A DNA stretch of 62,550 nt. Origin: Lachnospiraceae bacterium (GTDB lineage Bacteria; Bacillota; Clostridia; Lachnospirales; Lachnospiraceae). The stretch covers positions 1 to 62,550 of the forward strand of contig BLMJ01000164.1 of NCBI GenBank assembly GCA_011960625.1, given 5' to 3'. The notes beneath the pieces were generated by a model. It saw only the letters and a program-made list of their open reading frames with translations, made no database searches and had not been told where the DNA came from. Shown here piece after piece: positions 18,348-27,567 of the stretch. Made by a program: the position numbers and the translations under genes. How positions within the stretch are numbered: position 1 is the first letter of the stretch; every line of letters begins with the position of its first letter.

Positions 18348-20309
18348 ATGAAGGATGGTTTTTTGAAGGTAGCGGCGGCAACACCGGATATTCGGGTAGC
18401 GGATGTTGCTTATAATACAGAAAAGATATGCAGTCTGATTGACGAGGCTGTGGATGCAGGGGCAAAACTTGTGGTATTTCCGGAATTATGTGTGACAGGT
18501 TATACCTGCGGCGATCTTTTCGCCCAGGATATCCTCCTTAAGGAAGCAAGGCTTGCCCTTCACAGGCTTGCAGAGTATACTGCAAAGAAGGATGCCCTGG
18601 TGTTTGTAGGGATACCTATTTCGGTGAACGGCGAGCTGTATAATGTAGCAGCGGCGCTGAATAAGGGAAAGATTTTGGGACTTACAACAAAGACATTTCT
18701 GCCAAATTACGGGGAATTTTACGAGATGCGGCAGTTTAGCCATGGTCCGAAGACGGCTCAGGAGATTCTGTTTGACGGACAGACGGTTCCGTTTGGCCCG
18801 CAGCTTTTATTTAGAGCGTCGTCTATGGAGTCTTTGGTGGTGTCGGCTGAGATCTGCGAGGACGCATGGTCTACTGTTCCGCCTGGTATGAGAGCCGCCA
18901 GGGAAGGGGCTTTGGTGATTGTCAACTGTTCGGCAAGCGATGAAACCATCGGGAAGTTTTCCTATCGCAGAAGTTTAATCCAAGGGCAGTCTGCCCGACT
19001 GATATGCGGCTATGTATATGCCAGTGCAGGTGAAGGTGAATCCACCACGGATTTGGTGTTCTCAGGCCATAATCTGATTGCAGAGAATGGAACAATCTTA
19101 AAAGAAAGTACTCGTTTTGCAAACGGTATTATCTACTCGGAGATTGACGTGAAGCGTTTGTTAAGCGAGAGAAGAAAGAATACCACATTCCAGGCGGCAG
19201 GAAAGCCGCGTCTTAAGCAGATTCCATTTGATATAAGGATAGATAAGACAAGCCTTACCAGGAGTATTTCTTCCAGACCATTTGTTCCGGCAGATGGGCA
19301 AGAGAGGGCGAAACGCTGCGAAGAGATTCTTATGATTCAGGCAATGGGACTTAAGAAGCGGCTGAGTCATGCCCATGCGAAGAGCGCTGTGGTGGGGATT
19401 TCAGGCGGACTAGACTCCACGCTCGCCCTTTTGGTGTCAGCGAAAGCCTTTGATATGCTTGGTCTTGACCGCAGCGGAATCACGGCGGTGACGATGCCTT
19501 GTTTCGGGACCACGGATCGGACATATCGCAATGCCTGCAAGATGTCAGTAAAACTGGGGGCCAAGCTGCGGGAGATTCCCATCAGCGCGTCGGTGACGCA
19601 GCATTTTAAGGATATCGGCCACAATCCAGAGGAACACAATGTAACCTATGAGAACGCCCAGGCCAGGGAGCGTACTCAGGTACTGATGGATGTGGCGAAC
19701 CAGAATGGGGGCATTGTTATCGGAACCGGAGATATGTCGGAGCTTGCGCTTGGATGGGCTACCTACAATGGAGACCATATGTCTATGTACGGGGTAAATG
19801 CATCCGTACCCAAGACATTAGTCCGCCATCTGGTTCATTACTATGCGGATACCTGTCAGGACGAGGAGCTGAAAGAAGTACTCTATGATGTGCTGGATAC
19901 ACCGGTAAGCCCTGAACTGCTTCCGCCAAAGGATGGAGAGATTGCCCAGAAAACGGAGGATCTGGTGGGACCATACGAGCTTCATGATTTTTTCTTATAT
20001 TATCTCTTGAGGTTTGGATATGAACCTGCTAAGATTTACCGGCTGGCCAGATATGCGTTTCAGGGTGAATATGATGATGACATGATTTATAAATGGCTTG
20101 AGACCTTTTTAAAAAGGTTCTTTAGCCAGCAGTTCAAACGTTCTTGTCTGCCGGACGGACCGAAGGTGGGGACGGTTGCGTTGTCTCCAAGAGGGGATTT
20201 AAGGATGCCAAGCGACGCATGTGGGATAAGCTGGCTTGAGAATCTTAAGAGTGTGCGTGAATCGAAAGGGATGGATAGCAATGAAAGCAAACAAGGAAGT
20301 TGCAGTTGA
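18348..20309 (+). CDS. nadE: Glutamine-dependent NAD+ synthase
   Basis: It converts deamido-NAD to NAD with glutamine as nitrogen donor. The 653-residue product joins an N-terminal nitrilase-type glutaminase domain, with catalytic Glu in VVFPELCVTGYTCGDLF and Cys in SAEICEDAWS, to a C-terminal synthetase domain with the PP-loop GISGGLDSTLALLVSA at about residues 345-360 and GTGDMSELALGW. The length is normal for the two-domain enzyme. The 3' end overlaps the next gene by 29 bp. Confidence 0.96.
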   Translation: MKDGFLKVAAATPDIRVADVAYNTEKICSLIDEAVDAGAKLVVFPELCVTGYTCGDLFAQDILLKEARLALHRLAEYTAKKDALVFVGIPISVNGELYNVAAALNKGKILGLTTKTFLPNYGEFYEMRQFSHGPKTAQEILFDGQTVPFGPQLLFRASSMESLVVSAEICEDAWSTVPPGMRAAREGALVIVNCSASDETIGKFSYRRSLIQGQSARLICGYVYASAGEGESTTDLVFSGHNLIAENGTILKESTRFANGIIYSEIDVKRLLSERRKNTTFQAAGKPRLKQIPFDIRIDKTSLTRSISSRPFVPADGQERAKRCEEILMIQAMGLKKRLSHAHAKSAVVGISGGLDSTLALLVSAKAFDMLGLDRSGITAVTMPCFGTTDRTYRNACKMSVKLGAKLREIPISASVTQHFKDIGHNPEEHNVTYENAQARERTQVLMDVANQNGGIVIGTGDMSELALGWATYNGDHMSMYGVNASVPKTLVRHLVHYYADTCQDEELKEVLYDVLDTPVSPELLPPKDGEIAQKTEDLVGPYELHDFFLYYLLRFGYEPAKIYRLARYAFQGEYDDDMIYKWLETFLKRFFSQQFKRSCLPDGPKVGTVALSPRGDLRMPSDACGISWLENLKSVRESKGMDSNESKQGSCS

Positions 20310-20712
20310 GAAATTCAAAAAGGGTTATAACTGCTGTCAGGCAGTAGTCTGTGCATATTGTGAGGATCTGGGAGTCAAAGAGGAAGACGTATTCAGACTC
20401 ACCGAGGGGTTCGGCCTTGGCATGGGTGGCTTGCGGGATACCTGCGGTGCAGTCACAGGAATGTTTTTGACCATCAGCCTGGCCAACAGCGCCGGTGATA
20501 TGGAGAATCCACGGAAGACGAAGATGGATACTTATGCAAAATTCCGTGAAGCGGCGGCCAGATATCGTGAAAAGAATGGTTCTATTTACTGTAGAGAACT
20601 TAAAAATATGGATGGTCCGCAGCCGCTTCCATGCTGTATCCAATGTGTAGAAGACGCGGCTGCTTTGGTGGATGAGTATTTTAGAAATAATGGGTCTGTG
20701 AAGGACGTATAA
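20281..20712 (+). CDS. C_GCAxxG_C_C family protein
   Basis: The 143-residue protein belongs to the C_GCAxxG_C_C family common in Clostridia. The pattern is visible as NCCQAVVCAYCEDLG, GMGGLRDTCGAVTGM and a C-terminal CCIQCVEDAA. The cysteines suggest metal or Fe-S binding and a redox role, which is not established. ATG 20281 is used, with AAGGGAT upstream, inside the end of nadE. Confidence 0.85.
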   Translation: MKANKEVAVEKFKKGYNCCQAVVCAYCEDLGVKEEDVFRLTEGFGLGMGGLRDTCGAVTGMFLTISLANSAGDMENPRKTKMDTYAKFREAAARYREKNGSIYCRELKNMDGPQPLPCCIQCVEDAAALVDEYFRNNGSVKDV

Positions 20713-20719
20713 AATTTTC

Positions 20720-20742
20720 ATAGGGGCAATTACAGCCCCTAT
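20720..20742. terminator. Hairpin between convergent genes
   Basis: ATAGGGGC and GCCCCTAT form a perfect 8-bp stem with a seven-base loop between the convergent C_GCAxxG_C_C gene and the minus-strand response-regulator/synthetase gene. T runs are weak on both sides (AAAATTTT serves the minus-strand transcript), so it is probably a bidirectional terminator of modest strength. Confidence 0.55.
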
Positions 20743-20749
20743 CATTCTG

Positions 20750-21820
20750 TTATTCGCGGGAAAGATCAATCTGATCTCTTAACTCCTGCATCTGCTGGTC
20801 TAGTTCTTCAATGGAGTCAGCGCACATTCGAAGCTGTCTTACAATCTCGTCCGTATTTCCCACGGCTTTTTTATATTTTAGCTTGTGCTCTAGGCTTGCC
20901 CAGAAATCCATGGCAATGGTACGGAACTGTACCTCAACTTTCATATATTTCTTTCCGTTAGACAAAAAGATGGGAACATCCAAAATCAGGTGAAGGCTTC
21001 GATATCCGTTTAGCTTAGGGTTTTTTATGTAGTCCTTTTGCCGTACCAGAAGGATATCGTCCTGCTTGATAAAGAGTTCGGCCAGGCGATAGATATCATC
21101 CGGGAAAGAACAGATTACCCGAAGTCCGGCTACATCTGCAAGATTCTCTCGGATGCTGTCCAGAGTGATGGGATAGCCTTTTCGTTCCAGCTTTTCATAA
21201 ATGCTTTCCGGTGATTTCAGTCTGCTTTTAATGGCCTCAAAGGGATTCCGATTATATACCTGTGAAAATTCTGCATTCAGTACCTTAAGCTTTGTCTCAA
21301 CCTCAAGGATTGCAGAACTGTATTCCATCATCAGATGTTTGAAAGACCTTGCGTCCCTTAACTGCTCAGCCTGCATTTGAATAATCTGATCCTGCTTTTT
21401 CAATGTCATTGCCTGTTCCGCCACCGTTTGCTCCAACTGATTCTTGCAGGCAAATAATTCGATTGCGTTTTTCACACGGTTGATAACGATAGAGCTTTCG
21501 AAGGGTTTGTGGATAAAATCTGAAACGCCTAAATGAAAGCAGCGGTTTTCAATCTCAATCGCATGTTCACTGCTAATAATGAGTACGGGAATGTGCTTGA
21601 TCCAGTCGTTTTGGCGCATCTCTTCGATTACGGCAAAACCGTCAAGCTTCGGCATCCGGAGATCCAGAAGCAATGCGGAAATCTCGGCGCGGTATTTTCT
21701 GAGCTTTTCCAAAGCCTCGGCCCCGTCTGCCGCCATCTCAATCATATAGTCATCTTTTAGTATATCATATAGTAATTCACGGTTTAGCTCCGCGTCGTCT
21801 ACGACCAGTATTTTTTCCAT
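20750..21820 (-). CDS. Response regulator fused to a (p)ppGpp synthetase (RelA/SpoT) domain
   Basis: The 356-residue protein combines a receiver domain (residues 1-120; acidic D8 D9, phospho-acceptor D53 in LLLDLRMPKLDG, K in FIHKPF), a coiled-coil linker (about 120-175) and a small-alarmone-synthetase domain. In the latter are RLKSPESIYEKLERKGY, the catalytic-loop DVAGLRVIC, KDYIKNPKLNGYRSLH and VEVQFRTIAMDFWASLEHKL, which carry the ATP- and GTP-binding residues of this family. No HD hydrolase domain is present. It would make (p)ppGpp or pppApp-like alarmones under phosphorelay control; activity is inferred. No histidine kinase is adjacent. Confidence 0.9.
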   Translation of the reverse strand: MEKILVVDDAELNRELLYDILKDDYMIEMAADGAEALEKLRKYRAEISALLLDLRMPKLDGFAVIEEMRQNDWIKHIPVLIISSEHAIEIENRCFHLGVSDFIHKPFESSIVINRVKNAIELFACKNQLEQTVAEQAMTLKKQDQIIQMQAEQLRDARSFKHLMMEYSSAILEVETKLKVLNAEFSQVYNRNPFEAIKSRLKSPESIYEKLERKGYPITLDSIRENLADVAGLRVICSFPDDIYRLAELFIKQDDILLVRQKDYIKNPKLNGYRSLHLILDVPIFLSNGKKYMKVEVQFRTIAMDFWASLEHKLKYKKAVGNTDEIVRQLRMCADSIEELDQQMQELRDQIDLSRE

Positions 21821-21963
21821 GTTCTTATACCTCTTTTTCCTGGTGTATGCATTGTAGTATTCTCAGATATAGTATACTTGATTTTTCATGAAATGGGAAG
21901 AGATTGCGTGATATGTAAACAAAAATTTGACTTTAAAAGGATATTTTTTGGTGAGATTATGCA

Positions 21964-21992
21964 TTGTATTTGGACATTACATTTTATATAAT
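21964..21992 (+). promoter_or_regulatory. Sigma-A promoter for the MATE transporter gene
   Basis: TTGTAT (21964-21969), a 17-bp spacer and TATAAT (21987-21992) lie about 80 bp before the MATE gene. Confidence 0.55.
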
Positions 21993-22074
21993 TGATAAAG
22001 TTGTCTTTTTTTGCATATGAGTTACGGATGCGGCCATTGTATGGCATAACGAAAAATATAGAGGAGGTTTCAAT

Positions 22075-23463
22075 ATGGAAAGAGATATGACTACAGGAAA
22101 ACCGATGAAAATTCTGTTGAATTTTACAATTCCTATTTTTATCGGAAATGTTTTTCAGCAGTTCTACAGTATGGCGGATACTGTAATTGTAGGAAAGTTT
22201 GTGGGAAATACGGCGCTGGCGGCAGTGGGAGCCTGCGGCACGCTTATATTTTTGATTCTAGGATTTTTGATGGGTATGACGGCGGGGTTTACCGTTGTCA
22301 CTGCGCAGCACTATGGAGCGGGGAACCAAAAAGCAATGCGCCAGTCGGTTGCATCGGCGGCAATTCTTTCATTGATTGTTTCTATGCTGCTTACCGTGTT
22401 GAGTATGGCGCTGATGAAAGACGTTCTGAGATGGATGAATACGCCGGCGGATATGTATAATCAGGCATATGCTTACATCATGGTAATCTGCGGCGGGATA
22501 GTAGCGCAGGTGTTGTATAACTTGCTGGCGGGAATCTTAAGGGCGGTAGGAGACAGTAAAAGACCGCTGTATTTCCTGATTCTGGCTGCACTTCTGAATA
22601 TTGTGCTGGATCTGGTATTTATCATGGTCTTTCATATGGGAGCGGCGGGAGCCGCCTATGCTACCGTGATTTCCCAAGGGGTGTCAGGGCTGTTATGTCT
22701 GCTCTACATTATAAAATATGTGCCAAACCTGCATCTTTGCAGAGAGGATTGGAAGATGGATTGGAATCTGATGAAATGGCAGATGAAGATAGGCTTTCCC
22801 ATGGCGTTCCAGTTTTCTATCACAGCAATCGGAACAATCGTTGTACAGACAGCGTTAAATGTGTTCGGCTCTGTGGCTGTTGCAGGTTATTCAGCGGCTG
22901 TGAAGATTGAACAGATTGTGACCCAGGCGTATATTGCGCTGGGGACAGCAATGTCAACCTACTGCGCTCAGAATATGGGAGCCGGAAAGATATATCGAAT
23001 CCGACAGGGATTTCGCAGCGCAACGTGGATGGGAGAAGTCTATGCAGTCTTAACGGGAATTTTGGTGTTCTTCTGCGGCAAATCCATGACGGTACTATTT
23101 GTCTCAGAAAATGTAAGAGAGATTACAGAGTATGTAGATGTGAGCCTGCGATGTGCTGCTATTTCTTTTGTGTTTCTGGCAGTGGTCAACATTTATCGGA
23201 ACGGTATCCAGGGCATGGGTTTTGGGCTGCTGCCCATGACGGCGGGAATTGCAGAGCTTGTGGGGCGGAGTATGGCGGCGGTGGCTGCATCTCGGTTCGG
23301 AAGTTTTTTGGGGATCTGTCTGGCGAGTCCGGCGGCATGGGTGCTTGCTGCAGGTTTGCTTCTGGGGATGTATTTTAGAATCATGCATCAATATAAGGTA
23401 AAAGGATTGCTAAAGCCAGGAGAAGAAGATGTGGTTCCTGTGCTGAAGAAGAGATATATATAG
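22075..23463 (+). CDS. MATE family efflux transporter
   Basis: The 462-residue protein has twelve predicted membrane segments and the MATE start (MTTGKPMKILLNFTIPIFIG...QQFYSMADTVIVGKFVG). It probably exports drugs or metabolites using a Na+ or H+ gradient; the substrate is unknown. It starts at ATG 22075 behind GAGGAGG, has its own promoter, and ends at a strong terminator, so it is monocistronic. Confidence 0.94.
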   Translation: MERDMTTGKPMKILLNFTIPIFIGNVFQQFYSMADTVIVGKFVGNTALAAVGACGTLIFLILGFLMGMTAGFTVVTAQHYGAGNQKAMRQSVASAAILSLIVSMLLTVLSMALMKDVLRWMNTPADMYNQAYAYIMVICGGIVAQVLYNLLAGILRAVGDSKRPLYFLILAALLNIVLDLVFIMVFHMGAAGAAYATVISQGVSGLLCLLYIIKYVPNLHLCREDWKMDWNLMKWQMKIGFPMAFQFSITAIGTIVVQTALNVFGSVAVAGYSAAVKIEQIVTQAYIALGTAMSTYCAQNMGAGKIYRIRQGFRSATWMGEVYAVLTGILVFFCGKSMTVLFVSENVREITEYVDVSLRCAAISFVFLAVVNIYRNGIQGMGFGLLPMTAGIAELVGRSMAAVAASRFGSFLGICLASPAAWVLAAGLLLGMYFRIMHQYKVKGLLKPGEEDVVPVLKKRYI

Positions 23464-23466
23464 TAA

Positions 23467-23507
23467 GAAAAGAAGGCTATCTGTGTGAATGGATAGCCTT
23501 CTTTTTA
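23467..23507 (+). terminator. Terminator between MATE gene and putP
   Basis: AAGAAGGCTATC pairs with GGATAGCCTTCTT around a nine-base loop, followed by TTTTT. The A-rich left side (AAGAAAAG) may also let it work for the convergent minus-strand putP. Confidence 0.9.
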
Positions 23508-23525
23508 GGTAAATGTATGAACCTG

Positions 23526-25052
23526 TTATTTTTTGACATTGACACTCTCAAACTCATCAATAATCTCCTGGGAAGGCGCCTTCGTAGCCAGGCTAACTAC
23601 AATAATCGTAATCAGTGACAGCAAAAATGCTGGAAGCAGCTCATAGATGTCAAGGATTCCGCCCATTGGACGAATCATGTATTTCCAAATAAATACCATC
23701 GCGCCTCCTACAATCATTCCTGCAAGCGCGCCTTGTAAGGTCGTACGTTTCCAGAACAATGCACAAATCATAACGCCTGCGAATGCAGCGCCCATTCCGG
23801 CCCATGCGAAAGATACGATTCCGAATACGCTGGAGTTGGGATCCCTTGCTAAGAACAAGGCGATGACAGCAATACCAAGGATGGTAGCTCGGGCAATGTT
23901 AAGTCCCTGCTTCTCGGTCAGCTTTTTGCCAAGGAAATCCTGTACAATATTCTCTGATACACCGGAAGCCGCAACCAACATCTGGCTGTCTGCCGTTGAC
24001 ATGGTAGCCGCCAGAATACCTGCAAGAATCACACCTCCAAGTATTGCCGTCAGAACACCGTTCTGGCTCAGTTCGTTAGTCAGTGCGATAATGATACGCT
24101 CGCTGTCCTCCAACGGAGCCATACCGCCTGCATTGACGACTGCCAGACCAACGATACCGATGAAGATTGCGATACCCATAGCAAAGGTTACCCAGACAGA
24201 AGCAACACGTCTGGAAAGTACCAGCTTTTGTTCATCCTCGATGGACATAAATCGTACCAGAATATGAGGCATACCGAAGTATCCGATACCCCATGCCAGA
24301 AGAGATACTGCCGTCAGCGGAGAATATGGGATTGCCGTTCCTGCAACCGCGTCATGGATAGCAGACAGGGAGAGATAACCGGACAGAGACTTGGCGTTGT
24401 CCATAACAGCGTCCATGCCGCCGGCATTGCTTACGCCGTAGGTCACGATGGAGACAAGAGCGATAGACATAACGACACTCTGAATCAGGTCATTGGTAGC
24501 AACCGTGGTAAATCCGCCCATAATCGTGTAGATTACAATGATAATAGCAAATATGATAACTCCCGTCATGTAATCCAGGCCGAACAGGGAGTTAAACAGC
24601 TTGCCGCATGCCGCAAATCCGGAAGCTACATACGGAACGAAAAATATAACGATAATCACTGCGGAGATTGCTGTGATGATGTTCTTGTTATCATGGAATC
24701 TCTTTGCAAAGAAGGTAGGTACTGTGATTGCGCCAATTCTCTCCGAATAACGTCTTAATCTTCTGGATGTAAAAAGCCAGTTAAGATATGTACCGATTGC
24801 CAGTCCTGCCGCCGTCCAAAATGCATCTGCAAGGCCGGTCAGATAGGCAACACCCGGAAGTCCCATTAACAGCCAGCTTGACATATCGCTTGCCTCAGCG
24901 CTCATGGCAACCACCAACGCGCCCATCTTCCTGCCGCCCAGATAGAAATCCTCACTGCTGTTGTTCTTCTTTGCATTATATATGCCGACGCCGATTAGCA
25001 GACACATATAGGCAAGAATTGTACACAAAATTACAATACTAATACTACTCAT
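23526..25052 (-). CDS. putP: Sodium/proline symporter
   Basis: A solute:sodium symporter of 508 residues with about thirteen membrane segments. It matches PutP in length and motifs: NNSSEDFYLGGRKMG near the start, SAEASDMSSWLLMGLPG (sodium and proline-binding region of TM2), GWGIGYFGMPHILVRFM-like AWGIGYFGMPHILVRFMSIE, and STADSQMLVAASGVSENI. It is monocistronic. Upstream lie a near-consensus promoter and two palindromic operators, so uptake is likely repressed by a dedicated regulator. Confidence 0.93.
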   Translation of the reverse strand: MSSISIVILCTILAYMCLLIGVGIYNAKKNNSSEDFYLGGRKMGALVVAMSAEASDMSSWLLMGLPGVAYLTGLADAFWTAAGLAIGTYLNWLFTSRRLRRYSERIGAITVPTFFAKRFHDNKNIITAISAVIIVIFFVPYVASGFAACGKLFNSLFGLDYMTGVIIFAIIIVIYTIMGGFTTVATNDLIQSVVMSIALVSIVTYGVSNAGGMDAVMDNAKSLSGYLSLSAIHDAVAGTAIPYSPLTAVSLLAWGIGYFGMPHILVRFMSIEDEQKLVLSRRVASVWVTFAMGIAIFIGIVGLAVVNAGGMAPLEDSERIIIALTNELSQNGVLTAILGGVILAGILAATMSTADSQMLVAASGVSENIVQDFLGKKLTEKQGLNIARATILGIAVIALFLARDPNSSVFGIVSFAWAGMGAAFAGVMICALFWKRTTLQGALAGMIVGGAMVFIWKYMIRPMGGILDIYELLPAFLLSLITIIVVSLATKAPSQEIIDEFESVNVKK

Positions 25053-25170
25053 AAATGCACCTCATTCCTTTTTATTGGTTTTACTAAAGCTTATCCTTCC
25101 GAATCTGGATGCCGGAAAAATAAAAAACAAGGTTAGATTATCGGTGTCTTTCCCTTGTATGCAATAGTAT

Positions 25171-25209
25171 CATAACAAAATGTTATGTCTCCATAACGAA
25201 TTGTTATGG
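25171..25209. promoter_or_regulatory. Two tandem palindromic operators upstream of putP
   Basis: CATAACAAAATGTTATG (25171-25187) and CCATAACGAATTGTTATGG (25191-25209) share the dyad ATAAC-N5-GTTAT. Their centres are 21 bp apart, about two helical turns, so two dimers would bind one DNA face. They lie right at and downstream of the predicted putP start site, a typical repressor position. This run of A/T-rich sequence is part of the 25053-25449 gap, where I see no gene. Confidence 0.7.
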
Positions 25210-25212
25210 TAT

Positions 25213-25241
25213 ATTATAGCACTTAGTTAAATTGCTGTCAA
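25213..25241 (-). promoter_or_regulatory. Consensus sigma-A promoter for putP
   Basis: Read on the minus strand, TTGACA (25241-25236), a 17-bp spacer and TATAAT (25218-25213) match the consensus perfectly. The start site would be near 25206, inside the second operator. Confidence 0.85.
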
Positions 25242-25377
25242 TTGCAGAAGAACAATTTAAGAATTTTAACAAATTCGACAAATTTTGCATTTGTTCTGGA
25301 ATTTTGCTTAGAATTAAGTGCCGGGGAAGAATGATGTAGAATGTTGACGGTAGTGTATTCCATTTTTTTTATTCCTA

Positions 25378-25386
25378 TGATATAAT
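25378..25386 (+). promoter_or_regulatory. Extended -10 promoter for pyrH
   Basis: TG-A-TATAAT (25378-25386) is an extended -10 element about 55 bp upstream of pyrH. No good -35 box at normal spacing is present, which suits an extended -10 promoter. Confidence 0.55.
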
Positions 25387-25449
25387 TTATCATGATGAGC
25401 GCGGAAGAAAGAATAAAAGAATAATATAAAGAATAAGGAGTATGGACGG

Positions 25450-26145
25450 ATGAAGAGAGTATTGTTGAAATTAAGTGGGGAAGCTCTCGCAGGAGATAAG
25501 AAGACCGGATTTGACGAGGCCACCTGTATAGGGGTTGCCAGACAGGTAAAGAGATTGGTAGATGACGGGCTTCAGGTAGCGATTGTGACAGGGGGCGGTA
25601 ATTTCTGGCGCGGCAGGACCAGCGAGACGATTGATCGAGTGAAGGCAGATCAGATTGGGATGCTTGCTACGGTGATGAATTGCATCTATGTGTCGGATAT
25701 TTTCCGCTATGTGGGGATGAAGACGGAAGTATTTACCCCGTTTGTGTGCGGCGCTTTTACCACGCTGTTTTCCAAGGACCGGGCAGTGGAAGCCCTTAGT
25801 GAGGGAAAGGTTATCTTTTTTGCCGGTGGAACGGGACATCCTTATTTTTCAACGGATACAGGGGCTGTACTGCGGGCGATTGAGATTGAGGCGGATGCGA
25901 TGCTGCTTGCGAAGGCGATTGACGGAATCTATGACAGTGACCCGAAGGTGAATCCAAATGCGAAGAAGTATGATGAGATATCAATTCAGGAGATTATTAA
26001 TCAGAAGCTAATGGCTGTTGACTTGACCGCTTCAATTATGTGTTTGGAGAATAAGATGCCTATGCTTGTATTTGGGCTGAATGAGGAGAACAGTATTGTA
26101 GAGACGATGTCAGGGACATTTACGGGAACGAAGGTTACTGTATAG
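25450..26145 (+). CDS. pyrH: UMP kinase
   Basis: PyrH phosphorylates UMP to UDP in pyrimidine nucleotide synthesis. The 231-residue product is of the amino-acid-kinase fold with LLKLSGEALAG at the start, VTGGGNFWRGR, AGGTGHPYFSTDTGAVLRA and the UMP-binding end region. It begins at ATG 25450 behind AAGGAG and heads the pyrH-frr-uppS-cdsA-dxr-rseP run. rpsB and tsf, often upstream, are not here. Confidence 0.96.
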   Translation: MKRVLLKLSGEALAGDKKTGFDEATCIGVARQVKRLVDDGLQVAIVTGGGNFWRGRTSETIDRVKADQIGMLATVMNCIYVSDIFRYVGMKTEVFTPFVCGAFTTLFSKDRAVEALSEGKVIFFAGGTGHPYFSTDTGAVLRAIEIEADAMLLAKAIDGIYDSDPKVNPNAKKYDEISIQEIINQKLMAVDLTASIMCLENKMPMLVFGLNEENSIVETMSGTFTGTKVTV

Positions 26146-26217
26146 CTGTGTTGATATATTTGTAAAAATATTGTGTGAGAATAGATTGGTTTGGGTAGAA
26201 TAAAGGAGGAAGCGATT

Positions 26218-26769
26218 ATGAATGAAAGATTACAAGTGTACGAGGACAAAATGAATAAGACCATGACAAACCTGGACGGAGAATTGGGGACCATTCGGGC
26301 GGGACGTGCGAATCCGAATGTGTTGAATAAGATTAAGGCCGATTACTATGGAACGCCGTCTCCCATTCAGCAGATGGCGAACGTATCTGTGCCTGAGCCC
26401 CGTATGATTCAGATTCAGCCATGGGACAAGAGTCTGCTTAAGGTGATAGAGAAGGCGATTCAGGTATCCGACTTGGGGATTAATCCGACGAACGACGGCT
26501 CTATGATCCGCCTGGTGTTCCCGGAGCTTACGGAGGAACGCAGAAAAGAGCTGGTGAAGGATGTGAAGAAAAAAGGAGAGGCGGCGAAGGTCGCAATCCG
26601 TAATATCCGCCGAGACGGTAATGATGCATTGAAGAAGCTTAAGGGTTCGGAGGTTTCAGAGGATGAGATCAAGGATATGGAGACTGAGCTTCAGAAACTA
26701 ACGGATAAGTTTGTTAAGGAAGTTGATAAGGCAGTAGAAAGTAAGTCGAAGGAAATTATGACGGTTTAA
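26218..26769 (+). CDS. frr: Ribosome recycling factor
   Basis: RRF splits post-termination ribosomes together with EF-G. The product has 183 residues (family about 185) with LGTIRAGRANPNVLNKI, PWDKSLLKVIEKAI and RKELVKDVKKKGEAAKVAIR. ATG 26218 is chosen because AAAGGAGG precedes it; the frame is open further upstream. Confidence 0.97.
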   Translation: MNERLQVYEDKMNKTMTNLDGELGTIRAGRANPNVLNKIKADYYGTPSPIQQMANVSVPEPRMIQIQPWDKSLLKVIEKAIQVSDLGINPTNDGSMIRLVFPELTEERRKELVKDVKKKGEAAKVAIRNIRRDGNDALKKLKGSEVSEDEIKDMETELQKLTDKFVKEVDKAVESKSKEIMTV

Positions 26770-26776
26770 TGAGAGA

Positions 26777-26813
26777 GGGGACAGACCAGAAGCCTGCGTG
26801 TGGGTCTGTCCCC
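26777..26813. repeat. 11-bp perfect hairpin between frr and uppS
   Basis: GGGGACAGACC and GGTCTGTCCCC flank a 15-base loop. No T run follows, so it is not a standard terminator. It may be an mRNA processing or stability element, or a copy of a dispersed repeat. Confidence 0.5.
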
Positions 26814-26841
26814 ACGTTCATGCCTGAAAGGAGAGAAATTT

Positions 26842-27567
26842 ATGGTAATACCGCAGCATGTTGCGATTATTTTGGACGGAAATGGACGGTGGGCGAAGTC
26901 AAAGGGGATGCCCCGCAATTATGGCCATGCCCAGGGAAGTAAGAATGTGGAGCGGATCTGTGAGGACGCCTATCATATGGGAGTCAAATATCTGACGGTA
27001 TATGCATTTTCCACGGAGAACTGGAACAGGCCGGGGGATGAGGTTGCCGCGTTGATGAAGCTTTTGCGGAATTATATGAAGACCTGTCTTAAGACGGCGG
27101 CCAAGAATGATATGAAGATTCGTGTGCTCGGTGATGTGACTGGGCTGGATGATGATATTCGGACCAGGATTGAGGAGCTTGAGGAGGCTACGAAGAACAA
27201 TGGCGGGTTGAATTTTCAGATTGCCATCAATTATGGAAGCCGGGATGAAATTATCCGAGGGGTGAGACGTCTTGTGAAGGATTGTGCACAGGGGAAGGTG
27301 GAACCAGAGCAGATTGATGAGAAGCTTTTTGAGGGTTATCTTGATACCCATGATATCCCAGATCCAGATCTGCTGATTCGCACCAGCGGCGAGCTTCGCC
27401 TGTCTAATTTCCTAATGTGGCAGCTTGCCTATACAGAATTTTATTTTACGGATATTCACTGGCCGGACTTTACGAAGGAAGAGTTGATGAAAGCCATTGA
27501 ACAGTATAATGCCAGAGACAGACGTTTTGGCAAAGTGAAAAAGGAGGCAAAGGGACAGGATGTTTAA
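26842..27567 (+). CDS. uppS: Isoprenyl transferase (undecaprenyl diphosphate synthase)
   Basis: It elongates farnesyl diphosphate to the C55 lipid carrier used for peptidoglycan and surface glycans. The product of about 241 residues has the catalytic Asp in AIILDGNGRWAKSKG, YAFSTENWNRP and LLIRTSGELRLSNFLMWQL. ATG 26842 with AAAGGAGAG upstream is preferred over an in-frame GTG at 26800 that lies in the hairpin. It overlaps cdsA by 8 bp. Confidence 0.96.
   Translation: MVIPQHVAIILDGNGRWAKSKGMPRNYGHAQGSKNVERICEDAYHMGVKYLTVYAFSTENWNRPGDEVAALMKLLRNYMKTCLKTAAKNDMKIRVLGDVTGLDDDIRTRIEELEEATKNNGGLNFQIAINYGSRDEIIRGVRRLVKDCAQGKVEPEQIDEKLFEGYLDTHDIPDPDLLIRTSGELRLSNFLMWQLAYTEFYFTDIHWPDFTKEELMKAIEQYNARDRRFGKVKKEAKGQDV

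Noticed and set aside
26777-26813. Rho-independent terminator between frr and uppS
   Set aside because: There is no T run after the stem and the genes appear to be one operon.
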